From the IMG/VR virus record IMGVR_UViG_3300048044_000024, positions 1-25,767 of that record: a stretch of DNA of 25,767 nucleotides. One strand, written 5' to 3'. A program made the position numbers and the translations under genes. Of this stretch, positions 6,749 to 13,467 are shown one piece after another; within the stretch, counting starts at the first letter, position 1; each line of letters starts with the position of its first letter. Origin of the DNA: a virus. The notes under the pieces were generated by a model. That model was not told the DNA's origin. It made no database searches and saw only the letters and a list, made by a program, of their open reading frames with translations.

Positions 6749-7285
6749 ATGAAAACTACCGTAAACAACGTGCGCATCGCATTCCCGGATATCTTCGAGC
6801 CGAACAAAGACGGAAAATTTGCAGCCGGCTTTATCTTGCCGACGGATCATAAAGGCCTGGCAGCTGTGGAAGCTGTGTGCGAAGAAGTTGGTAAGGCGAA
6901 GTGGGGCGCGAAGTGGCCGCAGATGAAAAAGCAACTGGCCGCTGCCGACATGGGCCTGATCCACAACGGCGACGCCAAAGCGACTTATGAGGGCTATGAA
7001 GGCAATCTGTTTTTCAACGCCAGCAACAAAGTTCGTCCGACGGTGGTCAACCGCGACCGCAGTCCGCTGACGGCGCAAGACGGCGTAGTTTACAGCGGTT
7101 GTTTTGTTAACGTGATTATCGACGTGTGGGCGCAAGACAACGAGTACGGCAAGCGGATCAACGCGCAGTTGCAAGGCGTCCAGTTTTTCAAGGACGGCGA
7201 CGCGTTCAGCGGCGGGGGTACGGCGGCGGATGCGGGTGACTTTGATGAAATCGCCGACGGCGCAGACGCGGATGATTTAGTCTAA
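6749..7285 (+). CDS. DUF2815 single-stranded DNA-binding protein
   Basis: A 178-residue protein with AAAGGGA before the ATG. The body has the DUF2815 pattern: VNNVRIAFPDIFEPNKDGKF, FILPTDHKG and VYSGCFVNVIIDVWAQDN, with a GVQFFKDGD stretch near the end. This family belongs to the OB-fold single-strand DNA-binding proteins of phages. The last 25 residues are strongly acidic (DFDEIADGADADDLV), as in many SSBs, where the tail recruits partner proteins. It lies 12 nt after the DUF2800 nuclease and overlaps the next small gene by one base (TAATG at 7283-7287). Confidence 0.85.
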   Translation: MKTTVNNVRIAFPDIFEPNKDGKFAAGFILPTDHKGLAAVEAVCEEVGKAKWGAKWPQMKKQLAAADMGLIHNGDAKATYEGYEGNLFFNASNKVRPTVVNRDRSPLTAQDGVVYSGCFVNVIIDVWAQDNEYGKRINAQLQGVQFFKDGDAFSGGGTAADAGDFDEIADGADADDLV

Positions 7286-7488
7286 TGGCCTTGCTCCTTA
7301 TCACTATTTCAGATCGCCCGGACGGTACGGTTGAAATCGGTTTGAAAGTTGAACCGCCGATGCAACCGGGCCAAAAGGACGCTACGCGCGCTCAAGTGCT
7401 CGCCGCCGCCGCGCTCACCGCGATTGAGATCGAAATGAAAGACGGCCCCGATTTGATTATGCCCCCTGCCGGGCTAATCCTCAATTGA
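7285..7488 (+). CDS. Small hypothetical protein
   Basis: A 67-residue protein whose ATG overlaps the preceding stop by one base (TAATG). The sequence is strand-rich at the start (LLLITISDRPDGTVEIGLKV), followed by an alanine-rich helix and a proline-containing end. There are no cysteines, signal or membrane segments. Translational coupling to the SSB-like gene and its position just before the terminator mark it as the last gene of the promoter B transcript. Small genes of this type often follow phage SSB genes; no function is known to me. Confidence 0.6.
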   Translation: MALLLITISDRPDGTVEIGLKVEPPMQPGQKDATRAQVLAAAALTAIEIEMKDGPDLIMPPAGLILN

Positions 7489-7493
7489 ACCCG

Positions 7494-7516
7494 CGCCCTG
7501 ACGACAGGGCGTTTTT
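7494..7516 (+). terminator. Rho-independent terminator after the SSB-like block
   Basis: A 7 bp GC-rich stem (CGCCCTG, 7494-7500, with CAGGGCG, 7505-7511) closed by a 4-base ACGA loop and followed at once by TTTTT. It lies 6 nt after the stop at 7488. Its T-run is reused as the left arm of the longer inverted repeat at 7510-7549. Confidence 0.8.
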
Positions 7517-7549
7517 CATAGCGTGCTTTGCGGTACGCTATGAAAAACG
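7510..7549. repeat. Perfect 15 bp inverted repeat upstream of the methyltransferase
   Basis: The left arm CGTTTTTCATAGCGT (7510-7524) and right arm ACGCTATGAAAAACG (7535-7549) are perfect complements, separated by a 10-base spacer. It ends 11 nt before the methyltransferase ATG at 7561 and overlaps the terminator's T-run. It could be an mRNA hairpin affecting translation, part of a composite terminator, or an operator for an autoregulating methyltransferase. Confidence 0.8.
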
Positions 7550-7560
7550 AAAGGCTAATA

Positions 7561-8430
7561 ATGACTGCATATTACAACGAGATTGACCCATATGCTGCCC
7601 AATGGCTGCGCAATCTAATCGCTGCCGGGCACATTGCGCCCGGTGTAGTTGATGAACGATCAATTCAGGACATTACCCCCAATGAACTCGAACAATACAC
7701 ACAGTGTCATTTCTTTGCAGGAATCGGGATCTGGTCCCTCGCTTTACGTCGTGCCGGTTGGCCCGATGAGCGCCCCGTCTGGGCCGGCTCATGCCCTTGT
7801 CAACCTTTCAGCGCGGCAGGCGCGGGAGCTGGGTTTGATGACGAGCGGCACCTTTGGCCTGACTGGTTCCACCTCATCGACCAGTGCCGACCTAGCGCAA
7901 TCTTTGGTGAGCAGGTTGAAGCCGCAATTAGACATTCTTGGCTCGACCTTATACAAACTGACTTGGAAGCAATCGGTTACGCCTGCGGGGCGGTCGGTTT
8001 CCCTGCTGCGGGTGTCGGTGCGCCGCACATACGACAACGACTTTATTGGATGGGCAACTCCGGTTGTGAGAGATTACCGAAACAGCGGGGGCGACGGGAC
8101 GAATCCGAGAGATGTGCCGAGACAGACCGGCTTAGTAGGGTGGCCGACTCCGATAGTAAACGACCTAACGGGCAGCACTCACTGTTACAGCGGCAAGCAC
8201 CCGGATGGCACAAACAGGATTTGCTACAAATTGCCAGGGACTACGAAACTAGTGGATGCTGGAGTCCCAGCCCGATTATCGGCAACTGGCCAGTTGAACC
8301 CGGCACATTCCCGTTGGCTCATGGGGCTACCTCAAGAGTGGGACGACTGCGCGCCTACGGTAACGCGATTGTCCCGCAGCAAGCCGAAGCGTTCATAAGA
8401 GCGTACCTCGATGCTAGAACCATGGGCTGA
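7561..8430 (+). CDS. C5-cytosine DNA methyltransferase (Dcm type)
   Basis: A 289-residue enzyme transferring a methyl group from S-adenosylmethionine to cytosine C5. Motif I is CHFFAGIG (residues 49-56). Motif IV is [11 protein letters not shown] with catalytic Cys80. Motif VI appears as FGEQVEA, the glutamate-containing motif with Q in place of the common N. Motif VIII is [11 protein letters not shown], and the C-terminal motif X region reads [13 protein letters not shown]. The target-recognition region between VIII and X is short, and contains [13 protein letters not shown] and [12 protein letters not shown], both typical of phage orphan methyltransferases. ATG 7561 is favoured by AAAGG at 7550-7554; ATG 7540 lies inside the inverted repeat. 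No restriction partner is present, so protection of phage DNA is the likely role. Most of this gene is also read in another frame. Confidence 0.9.
   Translation: MTAYYNEIDPYAAQWLRNLIAAGHIAPGVVDERSIQDITPNELEQYTQCHFFAGIGIWSLALRRAGWPDERPVWAGSCPCQPFSAAGAGAGFDDERHLWPDWFHLIDQCRPSAIFGEQVEAAIRHSWLDLIQTDLEAIGYACGAVGFPAAGVGAPHIRQRLYWMGNSGCERLPKQRGRRDESERCAETDRLSRVADSDSKRPNGQHSLLQRQAPGWHKQDLLQIARDYETSGCWSPSPIIGNWPVEPGTFPLAHGATSRVGRLRAYGNAIVPQQAEAFIRAYLDARTMG
7652..8398 (+). CDS. Overlapping protein of the phage GSTLxKLTWK/GWxTP family, nested in the methyltransferase gene
   Basis: About 248 residues in the +1 frame relative to the methyltransferase, entirely inside it. The start is uncertain: TTG 7649, ATG 7652, 7682 or 7763. 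The translation shows [20 protein letters not shown], then [20 protein letters not shown], then [13 protein letters not shown], repeated GW(A/P)TP units ([16 protein letters not shown]) and [19 protein letters not shown] near the end. I recognise these as hallmarks of a family found widely in phages and prophages, often near Dcm genes and sometimes loosely annotated as methyltransferase. Function is unknown. Such specific agreement would not be expected of a chance frame, so the DNA seems to code twice. No clear ribosome site was found, hence moderate confidence that it is expressed. Confidence 0.6.
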   Translation: MNDQFRTLPPMNSNNTHSVISLQESGSGPSLYVVPVGPMSAPSGPAHALVNLSARQARELGLMTSGTFGLTGSTSSTSADLAQSLVSRLKPQLDILGSTLYKLTWKQSVTPAGRSVSLLRVSVRRTYDNDFIGWATPVVRDYRNSGGDGTNPRDVPRQTGLVGWPTPIVNDLTGSTHCYSGKHPDGTNRICYKLPGTTKLVDAGVPARLSATGQLNPAHSRWLMGLPQEWDDCAPTVTRLSRSKPKRS

Positions 8431-8436
8431 TCTAGT

Positions 8437-9507
8437 ATGGCTACCCCCCTATACCTAGATACAGAAACGTTCTGCGAAGTGCCGATAGCGAACGGTACGC
8501 ACCGCTATGCCGAAAGCGCTGAGATCATCATGTGGCAATGGGCTGTCGGTGACGGTCCGGTGATCGTGCGCGACGGCGATGAGAACATTGATGATCTGCT
8601 GGCGTTACTGGCCGATTCGCAATACGAGATCGTGATTCACAACTCAGCGTTCGACCGTACTGTGATGCGCCACAACGGCATTACGATCCCGGTAAACCGC
8701 ATTTTCGATACGATGATCTGCGCACAGGCGCATAGTCTGCCCGGTGCGCTAGGGCTGCTGTGCGAAGTACTGCGTTTGCCGACGGACAAAGCGAAGGACA
8801 AAGAAGGCAAAGCGTGGATTCAGCTTTTCTGCAAGCCCCAGCCGAAGGGCCGCAAGCTGCGCCGCGCGACACGCGAAACGCACCCGATTGAGTGGCAACG
8901 GTTTCGCGAGTACGGAAAGCTGGATATCGTTGCCATGCGCGAGGTGTATAAAAAACTGCCCCGCTGGAACTACAAGATCGGACACGCGGAGCATGATTTG
9001 TGGTGCTTAGACCAGCGCATTAATGATCGCGGCGTACTGATGGACCTAGAGCTTGCGCACTCTGCTATTCGAGCTTGTGCCCGGGCACAGGAGATCCACG
9101 GCGCCGACGTGGCGCGGCTGACGGATGGTGCAGTACAGACGACCGGGCAGCGCGACAAAATGCTTGGATTTATCCTGGAAGCGCATGGGGTGCTGTTGCC
9201 CGACTTAACCGGCAGCACGCTTAAGCGCCTCGTCAACGATCCAGATTTACCTGCTGAACTACGCGAACTGCTAGCGGTGCGCTTGCAGTCCAGCAAGACC
9301 AGCGTCAGCAAGTACAAACGTGTCATTAACGGCGTGTCACCTGATGGCAGGCTGAGGGGGCTGTTAGCGTTTTGCGGCGCGGGCCGTACCGGCCGCTGGT
9401 CGGGGCGACTATTTCAGCCGCAAAATTTACCTGGGCCCACATTGAAAAACGATGCTATAGAGCGCGGTATCGAAGCGCTAAAAGCGAATGCGGAGGACTT
9501 GATCTAA
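8437..9507 (+). CDS. Split family A DNA polymerase, N-terminal part (3'-5' exonuclease and start of polymerase)
   Basis: A 356-residue protein. The proofreading exonuclease is complete in motif terms: Exo I LYLDTETF (Asp8, Glu10), Exo II IVIHNSAFDRT (Asp73) and Exo III REYGKLDIVAM (Tyr159, Asp163). It continues into the polymerase domain and ends just after CGAGRTGRWSGRLFQPQNLP, the counterpart of the TGRL...NLQNIP region of Pol I. The frame then stops at 9505-9507 before motif A. Intact phage relatives continue into motif A in one chain of roughly 700 residues. The start ATG follows the methyltransferase stop by 6 nt with only a weak ribosome site. The second half follows directly with a one-base overlap. 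Proofreading may work alone, but synthesis would need the other half. Confidence 0.9.
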   Translation: MATPLYLDTETFCEVPIANGTHRYAESAEIIMWQWAVGDGPVIVRDGDENIDDLLALLADSQYEIVIHNSAFDRTVMRHNGITIPVNRIFDTMICAQAHSLPGALGLLCEVLRLPTDKAKDKEGKAWIQLFCKPQPKGRKLRRATRETHPIEWQRFREYGKLDIVAMREVYKKLPRWNYKIGHAEHDLWCLDQRINDRGVLMDLELAHSAIRACARAQEIHGADVARLTDGAVQTTGQRDKMLGFILEAHGVLLPDLTGSTLKRLVNDPDLPAELRELLAVRLQSSKTSVSKYKRVINGVSPDGRLRGLLAFCGAGRTGRWSGRLFQPQNLPGPTLKNDAIERGIEALKANAEDLI

Positions 9508-10625
9508 TGCCAACAGTAATGGACTTAACCAGCAGCGCAATTCGCGGCTGCATCACCGCGCCGCCCGGCAAAAAGCTAGTTGTCGCTGACTTGTCGAATA
9601 TCGAGGGCCGCATGCTGGCGTGGCTGGCGGGCGAGGCGTGGAAGCTTGATGCATTCCGTGCTTTCGATATGCAATGGGGGGTGGACGACGCCTGGCACAC
9701 CGGCGGGGACATTACGCGCTTAGCGCTAAAGCGGGATTACTTCAAAGCCGCGCGCACCGACAAGGGGGCTAGGATCACAAAAGGCCACGATCTTTATGCG
9801 CTGGCTTACGCCAAAGCGTTCGGCATATCGCCGGACGCCGTCATGGAAAATAAAAAGCACGGCGACGGCCACATGCGCCAGGTCGGCAAGGTGATGGAGC
9901 TAGCCCTAGGCTACCAGGGCGGCGTAGGCGCGTTCCTGACGTTCGCAGCGGCATATGGCATTGATCTGGAGGCCATGGGCGCAGCGGCGATTGGCGGGCT
10001 GCCCCCAGATGTGCGCGCCGAGGCTGAGAGCTTCCTAGCCTGGCAGCTTGATATGGGCGGTACGCAGCACGGCCTATCTGATACCGCGTACGTGGTGTGC
10101 GAGTCCTTCAAGCGCTTGTGGCGCGCGGCGCACCCCAATGTCGTCGCATACTGGCACGCGCTGGAGCGCACCTGCATTGCTGCGGTGAAGCAACCCGGCG
10201 TTACCTTCGACTGCGCGAAACACAAGATCCGGCGTGATGGGGCCTGGCTGCGCATCCGTTTGCCCAGCGGCCGTTATTTATGTTACCCATCGCCGCAGGT
10301 TACTGATAGCGACAAGCTATCGTACATGGGCATGAACCAGTACACGCGGCAATGGTCCCGGCTCGGCACATACGGCGGGAAACTGGCGGAGAACTGCACC
10401 CAGGCGGCGGCGCGCGACGTGCTCGCGAGTAGCATGCAATCGATTGAGGACGCCGGGTACGAAATCGCGCTGACGGTCCACGATGAGGATATTACCGAAG
10501 CCCCTGATAGTCCGGACTATAACTGCGAGCATCTAGCCGCGCTGATGGCAACGCCCCCCACCTGGGCGCTAGACCTTCCGCTGGCCGCCGCTGGTTTCGA
10601 GGCGTACCGCTACAGAAAAGACTAG
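9507..10625 (+). CDS. Split family A DNA polymerase, C-terminal part (palm and fingers)
   Basis: A 372-residue protein carrying the polymerase catalytic motifs. Motif A is VVADLSNIEGR (Asp28, Glu33). Motif B is MRQVGKVMELALGYQGG (Arg124, Lys128, Tyr136). Motif C is LTVHDEDITE (His325, Asp326, Glu327). The ATG overlaps the previous stop (TAATG, 9505-9509) and has a full GGAGG at 9492-9496, 10 nt upstream, inside the N-terminal gene. The same frame is open upstream to 9372 but does not encode polymerase there. TAATG junctions also occur at other real gene borders in this window, which supports a genuine two-gene arrangement. There is no intein or intron sequence. A single missing base would be the alternative explanation. 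Confidence 0.9.
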   Translation: MPTVMDLTSSAIRGCITAPPGKKLVVADLSNIEGRMLAWLAGEAWKLDAFRAFDMQWGVDDAWHTGGDITRLALKRDYFKAARTDKGARITKGHDLYALAYAKAFGISPDAVMENKKHGDGHMRQVGKVMELALGYQGGVGAFLTFAAAYGIDLEAMGAAAIGGLPPDVRAEAESFLAWQLDMGGTQHGLSDTAYVVCESFKRLWRAAHPNVVAYWHALERTCIAAVKQPGVTFDCAKHKIRRDGAWLRIRLPSGRYLCYPSPQVTDSDKLSYMGMNQYTRQWSRLGTYGGKLAENCTQAAARDVLASSMQSIEDAGYEIALTVHDEDITEAPDSPDYNCEHLAALMATPPTWALDLPLAAAGFEAYRYRKD

Positions 10626-10628
10626 ACT

Positions 10629-10667
10629 ACAAGCGTGCACTTGTATATGCTTGTGTTAATCTAACTA
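10629..10667 (+). promoter_or_regulatory. Operator, probable promoter (site C)
   Basis: This is the third copy of the control pattern: ACAAGCGTGCACTTGT (10629-10644), an ACAAG/CTTGT inverted repeat with a 6 bp centre, followed by GCTTGT (10649-10654). The two CTTG words are again 10 bp apart (10640, 10650). TTGTAT (10641-10646) could be the -35 box; the -10 is poor (TAACTA at 10662-10667, 15 bp spacer). It lies just after the polymerase gene and upstream of the AGGGGGA ribosome site of the gene at 10685. Confidence 0.55.
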
Positions 10668-10684
10668 CGCAGGGGGATTTAATC

Positions 10685-10921
10685 ATGCAAAAGTTTATTG
10701 CCTTTGTTGATGGCCGGAAGATTCGAGTAACTGCGAAGGATATTGTTGAAGCGATGGAACTTGTATCCTGCGCTAACCCGGGCGCGCACATTACGCTGCA
10801 CACCGCACCAACTCGGGCAAAGCTGCGCGGCTGGCTGGCCGGGTTAACGCTGGCGGCCGTAGCGTTTTACCTCGCGCTATTCGCGGCTTACGCGGACGGC
10901 TTGATTAAATTTGGGAGATAA
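10685..10921 (+). CDS. Small single-pass membrane protein
   Basis: A 78-residue protein with AGGGGGA upstream of its ATG. The N-terminal half is a small strand/helix segment (FIAFVDGRKIRVTAKDIVEA) followed by HITLHTAPTRAKLRGW. A single hydrophobic helix follows (LAGLTLAAVAFYLALFAAYA, residues 51-70). Positive charges before the helix predict a cytoplasmic N-terminus. It is the first gene behind operator C, and its last bases contain the ribosome site of the next gene. It could be an early membrane protein such as an exclusion or host-takeover factor, but nothing specific shows that. Confidence 0.65.
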   Translation: MQKFIAFVDGRKIRVTAKDIVEAMELVSCANPGAHITLHTAPTRAKLRGWLAGLTLAAVAFYLALFAAYADGLIKFGR

Positions 10922-10923
10922 AT

Positions 10924-11229
10924 GTGGGCGAGCAATGCTTAGAGCGTGATATCGAAAAGTACCTTGTAGCTAGATGCAAAGAACTTGGCATCCTATGTGA
11001 GAAATTCACTAGCCCCCAGCGGCGCAGCGTGCCAGATCGCATCTTAACCTACGACGGGATCATCCTTTTCTTGGAGCTGAAGGCGACAGGCAAAAAACCA
11101 AGCGCCGCTCAAAACCGCGATCACGCCAATCGCGAAGCGCACGGCGCAAGAGTGCGCTGGGTGGATAGCAAAGACGGCGTTGATAGGGTACTCAGGCTAA
11201 TTACGCAGTGCCTACGGGGCCCAGACTAA
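10924..11229 (+). CDS. VRR-NUC domain nuclease
   Basis: A 101-residue protein that is just the VRR-NUC domain, a stand-alone PD-(D/E)XK nuclease of phages. The GTG start is chosen because GGGAG (10913-10917) lies 6 nt upstream; the ATG two bases earlier is in another frame. Catalytic residues are visible: Glu7 in the first helix, Asp38 in RRSVPDRIL, and Glu51 and Lys53 in FLELKATGKKPSAAQ. Related phage enzymes cut branched DNA such as Holliday junctions, so recombination or replication-fork processing is likely. It precedes the SNF2-like helicase with a one-base stop-start overlap, a common phage pair. Confidence 0.85.
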   Translation: MGEQCLERDIEKYLVARCKELGILCEKFTSPQRRSVPDRILTYDGIILFLELKATGKKPSAAQNRDHANREAHGARVRWVDSKDGVDRVLRLITQCLRGPD

Positions 11230-12605
11230 TGGCGATTGACTTTATACCGCATGGCTACCAGTCCCTAATCATGCCGTTTATCCAGCGCGTGAAGCGTTGT
11301 GCGATCTGGGCGGGCATGGGACTAGGTAAGTCGGTATCGACCGCTACAGCTCTAGATGCCCTGTCCCTTGTAGAGGACATTTACCCGCTGTTGATCGTCG
11401 CACCACTGCGCGTCGCGCGCAGTACCTGGCCGCAGGAGTACCGCAAATGGACGCATCTGCGGCATATCCAGGTGATACCCATTATCGGAGACCGGCAAGC
11501 GCGCATAGCTGCATTGCGAATCAAAGTGCCGGTGTACACCATCAACTTCGAGCAATTGCCCTGGCTGGTGGAATACTTCGGCGAGAAATGGCCATTCCAC
11601 ACTGTCGTCGTAGATGAGTCTACCAAACTTAAGGGCTTTCGCTTACGGCAGGGCACGCAGCGCGCTAAAGCGCTGGCGCGGGTGGCGCACACCAAGATCA
11701 AGCGAATCGTGTTACTGACCGGCACGCCTAGTCCAAACGGCTTAGAGGATTTGTGGGGCCAGCTATGGTTTGTGGATCGGGGCCAACGACTAGGCACTAC
11801 GTATGACGGGTTTAAAAAGCGTTGGTTCAGACCGGCGCATACCGGCTTCGGGGTAGAAGCTATCGAAACCGCACAGGAGCAGATACATGCGGCTTTACGC
11901 GACGTGTGCATCACGATCGACGCGGCGGACTGGTTCGACCTGCAAGCACCTATCATCAATAAGCTGTACGTCGATCTACCCCCGAAGGCGGCAGCGCTTT
12001 ATGCAGACATGGAAAAGCGGCTATTTATGGCGTTGGAGGGCCACGAGGTCGAGGCGCGTAGCGCGGCCGCAAAGACCATGAAATGTTTACAAATTGCAAA
12101 CGGGGCCGCTTACATCGATGACCGCGGCACGTGGAAAACCATACATGATGAGAAACTTGATGCGCTTGAGGAAATCGTGGAGGAAGCAGGCGGGATGCCG
12201 GTACTGGTGGCATATCATTTTAAGAGCGATCTCTCACGACTCTTGGGACGTTTCCCGGCGGCTCGGCGCTTGGACAGTAACCCCGAAACGATTGAGGATT
12301 GGAACGCGGGGCGGATACCGTTATTACTTGCGCATCCGGCCAGCGCTGGCCACGGCTTGAACTTACAGGACGGGGGAAACATTCTCGTGTTTTTCTCGGT
12401 TAACTGGAATTTAGAAGAGCACCAGCAGATCATCGAGCGTATCGGCCCCGTCAGGCAACTGCAGGCCGGGCACAACCGCCCAATGTTTATCCATTTCATT
12501 TTGGCGGCTAAAACCGTGGACGACATGATCTTAGAACGATTGCAAACAAAGCGCGAAGTTCAGGATATTCTGCTTAGCGCGATGAAAGAGAGAGGCTACA
12601 AATGA
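11229..12605 (+). CDS. SNF2-like DEAD/DEAH-box helicase
   Basis: A 458-residue superfamily 2 ATPase. ATG 11229 overlaps the upstream stop (TAATG) and fits the family start (HGYQ, the Q-motif-like entry). Motif I is GMGLGKS (residues 29-35). Motif Ia is LIVAPLRVARSTWPQE. Motif II is VVVDESTKLKG (a DEST variant, residues 129-132). Motif III is VLLTGTPSPNGLEDLW. The second RecA lobe has SAGHGLNLQ and the arginine motif QIIERIGPVRQLQAG. These compact SNF2-type proteins are common beside VRR-NUC genes in phages. They probably translocate on or remodel DNA at forks or recombination intermediates; the substrate is not known. It overlaps the next gene by 4 nt. Confidence 0.88.
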   Translation: MAIDFIPHGYQSLIMPFIQRVKRCAIWAGMGLGKSVSTATALDALSLVEDIYPLLIVAPLRVARSTWPQEYRKWTHLRHIQVIPIIGDRQARIAALRIKVPVYTINFEQLPWLVEYFGEKWPFHTVVVDESTKLKGFRLRQGTQRAKALARVAHTKIKRIVLLTGTPSPNGLEDLWGQLWFVDRGQRLGTTYDGFKKRWFRPAHTGFGVEAIETAQEQIHAALRDVCITIDAADWFDLQAPIINKLYVDLPPKAAALYADMEKRLFMALEGHEVEARSAAAKTMKCLQIANGAAYIDDRGTWKTIHDEKLDALEEIVEEAGGMPVLVAYHFKSDLSRLLGRFPAARRLDSNPETIEDWNAGRIPLLLAHPASAGHGLNLQDGGNILVFFSVNWNLEEHQQIIERIGPVRQLQAGHNRPMFIHFILAAKTVDDMILERLQTKREVQDILLSAMKERGYK

Positions 12606-12844
12606 CGAAGGCCAAACAGGTGGCTAGCGCGCTTGCGATGCAGGAGGGCGGAAGCCACTACAAAGACTTGCCGATTCAACCGGTGGAGTTCTTCTTTAAA
12701 AATGCGATCCCCTATCTGGAGGGCAACGTGATTAAGTACGTGTGCCGTCATCGGCGCAAGGGTGGAATCGAAGACCTACGCAAGGCGCAGCATTATATTG
12801 CGCTGATCCTCGAACTGGAATACGGGGTACTGCCGAATGAGTGA
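12602..12844 (+). CDS. DUF3310 protein (phage SaV/T7 gp1.7-like)
   Basis: An 80-residue protein with the DUF3310 signature: GGSHYKDLPIQPVEFFFKN, then GNVIKYVCRHRRKGGIEDL and RKAQHYIALILELEY. Family members in other phages have been called nucleotide kinase-like after T7 gp1.7, but many have no tested activity. The ATG overlaps the stop of the helicase gene (ATGA). The gene ends with an 8-base overlap with the next. Position among replication genes fits a nucleotide metabolism role. Confidence 0.85.
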   Translation: MTKAKQVASALAMQEGGSHYKDLPIQPVEFFFKNAIPYLEGNVIKYVCRHRRKGGIEDLRKAQHYIALILELEYGVLPNE

Positions 12845-13028
12845 TGAAATCGACCTGGCCAACGACAACGCGGAAACGCTGCTTTCCGCCGGAGTGCGCG
12901 ACGTGATGTCGCGCGCGGCAACGATGCCGGTAGGCGAAGCCGGAGACTGCGAACTCTGCGGCGAACACTACGTGCGCCTTGTGAACTGCACTTGCGCGCG
13001 GTGCCGGGATAAATATAAACTTCCCTAA
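12837..13028 (+). CDS. TraR/DksA-like small zinc-finger protein
   Basis: A 63-residue protein starting at ATG 12837 within the end of the DUF3310 gene. The beginning (MSDEIDLANDNAETLL) resembles the short N-terminal helix of phage TraR/DksA proteins, which enters the RNA polymerase secondary channel. A cysteine cluster follows, CELCGEHYVRLVNCTCARC, giving CxxC and CxCxxC pairs able to bind zinc. By analogy it could change host promoter choice. It is shorter than DksA and close to the size of TraR. No recognisable promoter lies directly in front; it belongs to the preceding operon. Confidence 0.6.
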   Translation: MSDEIDLANDNAETLLSAGVRDVMSRAATMPVGEAGDCELCGEHYVRLVNCTCARCRDKYKLP

Positions 13029-13046
13029 CCATGCAAAGGAGTTCAT

Positions 13047-13178
13047 ATGCTTAAAAAGAGCACGAGCAAAAAGGCCCTTGGTCAGAACATCGCTACCGAG
13101 ATCAAAGCGGGAAAACCGCCCAAACAAGCGGCGGCAATTGCTTATTCAGTCCCGCGAGAAGCTAAAAAGAAGAAGTGA
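13047..13178 (+). CDS. 43-residue basic phage miniprotein
   Basis: A short gene with an excellent AAAGGAG ribosome site (13034-13040), 6 nt before the ATG. The product is lysine- and alanine-rich: [20 protein letters not shown], then [20 protein letters not shown]. The pattern of an N-terminal Lys stretch, a helix with Glu, GKPxKQAxAIAYS and a basic end is familiar from small proteins of many tailed phages. I know of no function for them. It is the last gene of the rightward early transcript and runs directly into a terminator. Confidence 0.7.
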   Translation: MLKKSTSKKALGQNIATEIKAGKPPKQAAAIAYSVPREAKKKK

Positions 13179-13180
13179 TA

Positions 13181-13202
13181 AAAAGCGCCGAAAGGCGCTT
13201 TT
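13181..13202. terminator. Bidirectional Rho-independent terminator
   Basis: AAAAGCGCC (13181-13189), GAAA tetraloop, GGCGCTTTT (13194-13202). Forward transcripts end in the T-run. On the minus strand the same hairpin is followed by TTTTTATC. It closes the rightward early operon 3 nt after its last stop codon. Confidence 0.85.
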
Positions 13203-13203
13203 C

Positions 13204-13433
13204 TCATTGTGTGATTTTCACCACATACGCTTGAAGCGCTGTCAGTTGCTTGATAGCGGAATCGCCATCGGCTGTGATGCCGACGAGAGCGCTTGCAGTC
13301 GCTCCGTCAAGTTGGGCGTACGGGGCGCTAACATCCATGCTGACGGTGCCGGAGGCTTGGGGCAATCGGCCGCAACTACCGGCAGCAGGGAATAAAACTC
13401 GACGATGAATGCCCGGAACTGATCGTTCTGAAT
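13204..13433 (-). pseudogene. Decayed or frameshifted small gene between two terminators
   Basis: On the minus strand an open frame without a normal start reads NDQFRAFIVEFYSLLPVVAA, then DCP. The frame one base over continues QASGTVSMDVSAPYAQLDGA and runs to the stop at 13204, ending SAIKQLTALQAYVVKITQ. Adding one base in the GGGG run at 13359-13362 (CCCC on the coding strand) would join them into about 76 residues. A 44-residue piece with its own ATG (13338) is also possible. There is no ribosome site, and a stop plus terminator lie right upstream. The coding-like look of both halves suggests a remnant, or a sequencing error in a homopolymer. Nothing else was seen in 13203-13437. Confidence 0.4.
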
Positions 13434-13437
13434 TTAA

Positions 13438-13464
13438 TTGAAAACCGGGCCACGTGGCCCGGTT
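13438..13464 (-). terminator. Terminator of the leftward late operon
   Basis: A perfect 22 bp palindrome, AACCGGGCCAC joined directly to GTGGCCCGGTT (13443-13464), followed on the minus strand by TTTTC. It lies 3 nt past the stop of the last late gene at 13468. Since the arms touch, the RNA loop must open the central bases. Confidence 0.85.
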
Positions 13465-13467
13465 CTG

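Noticed and set aside
9480-9520. Polymerase split caused by an intein or intron
   Set aside because: There is no intervening sequence; the two halves abut with a one-base overlap and no homing-endonuclease or splicing motifs are seen.
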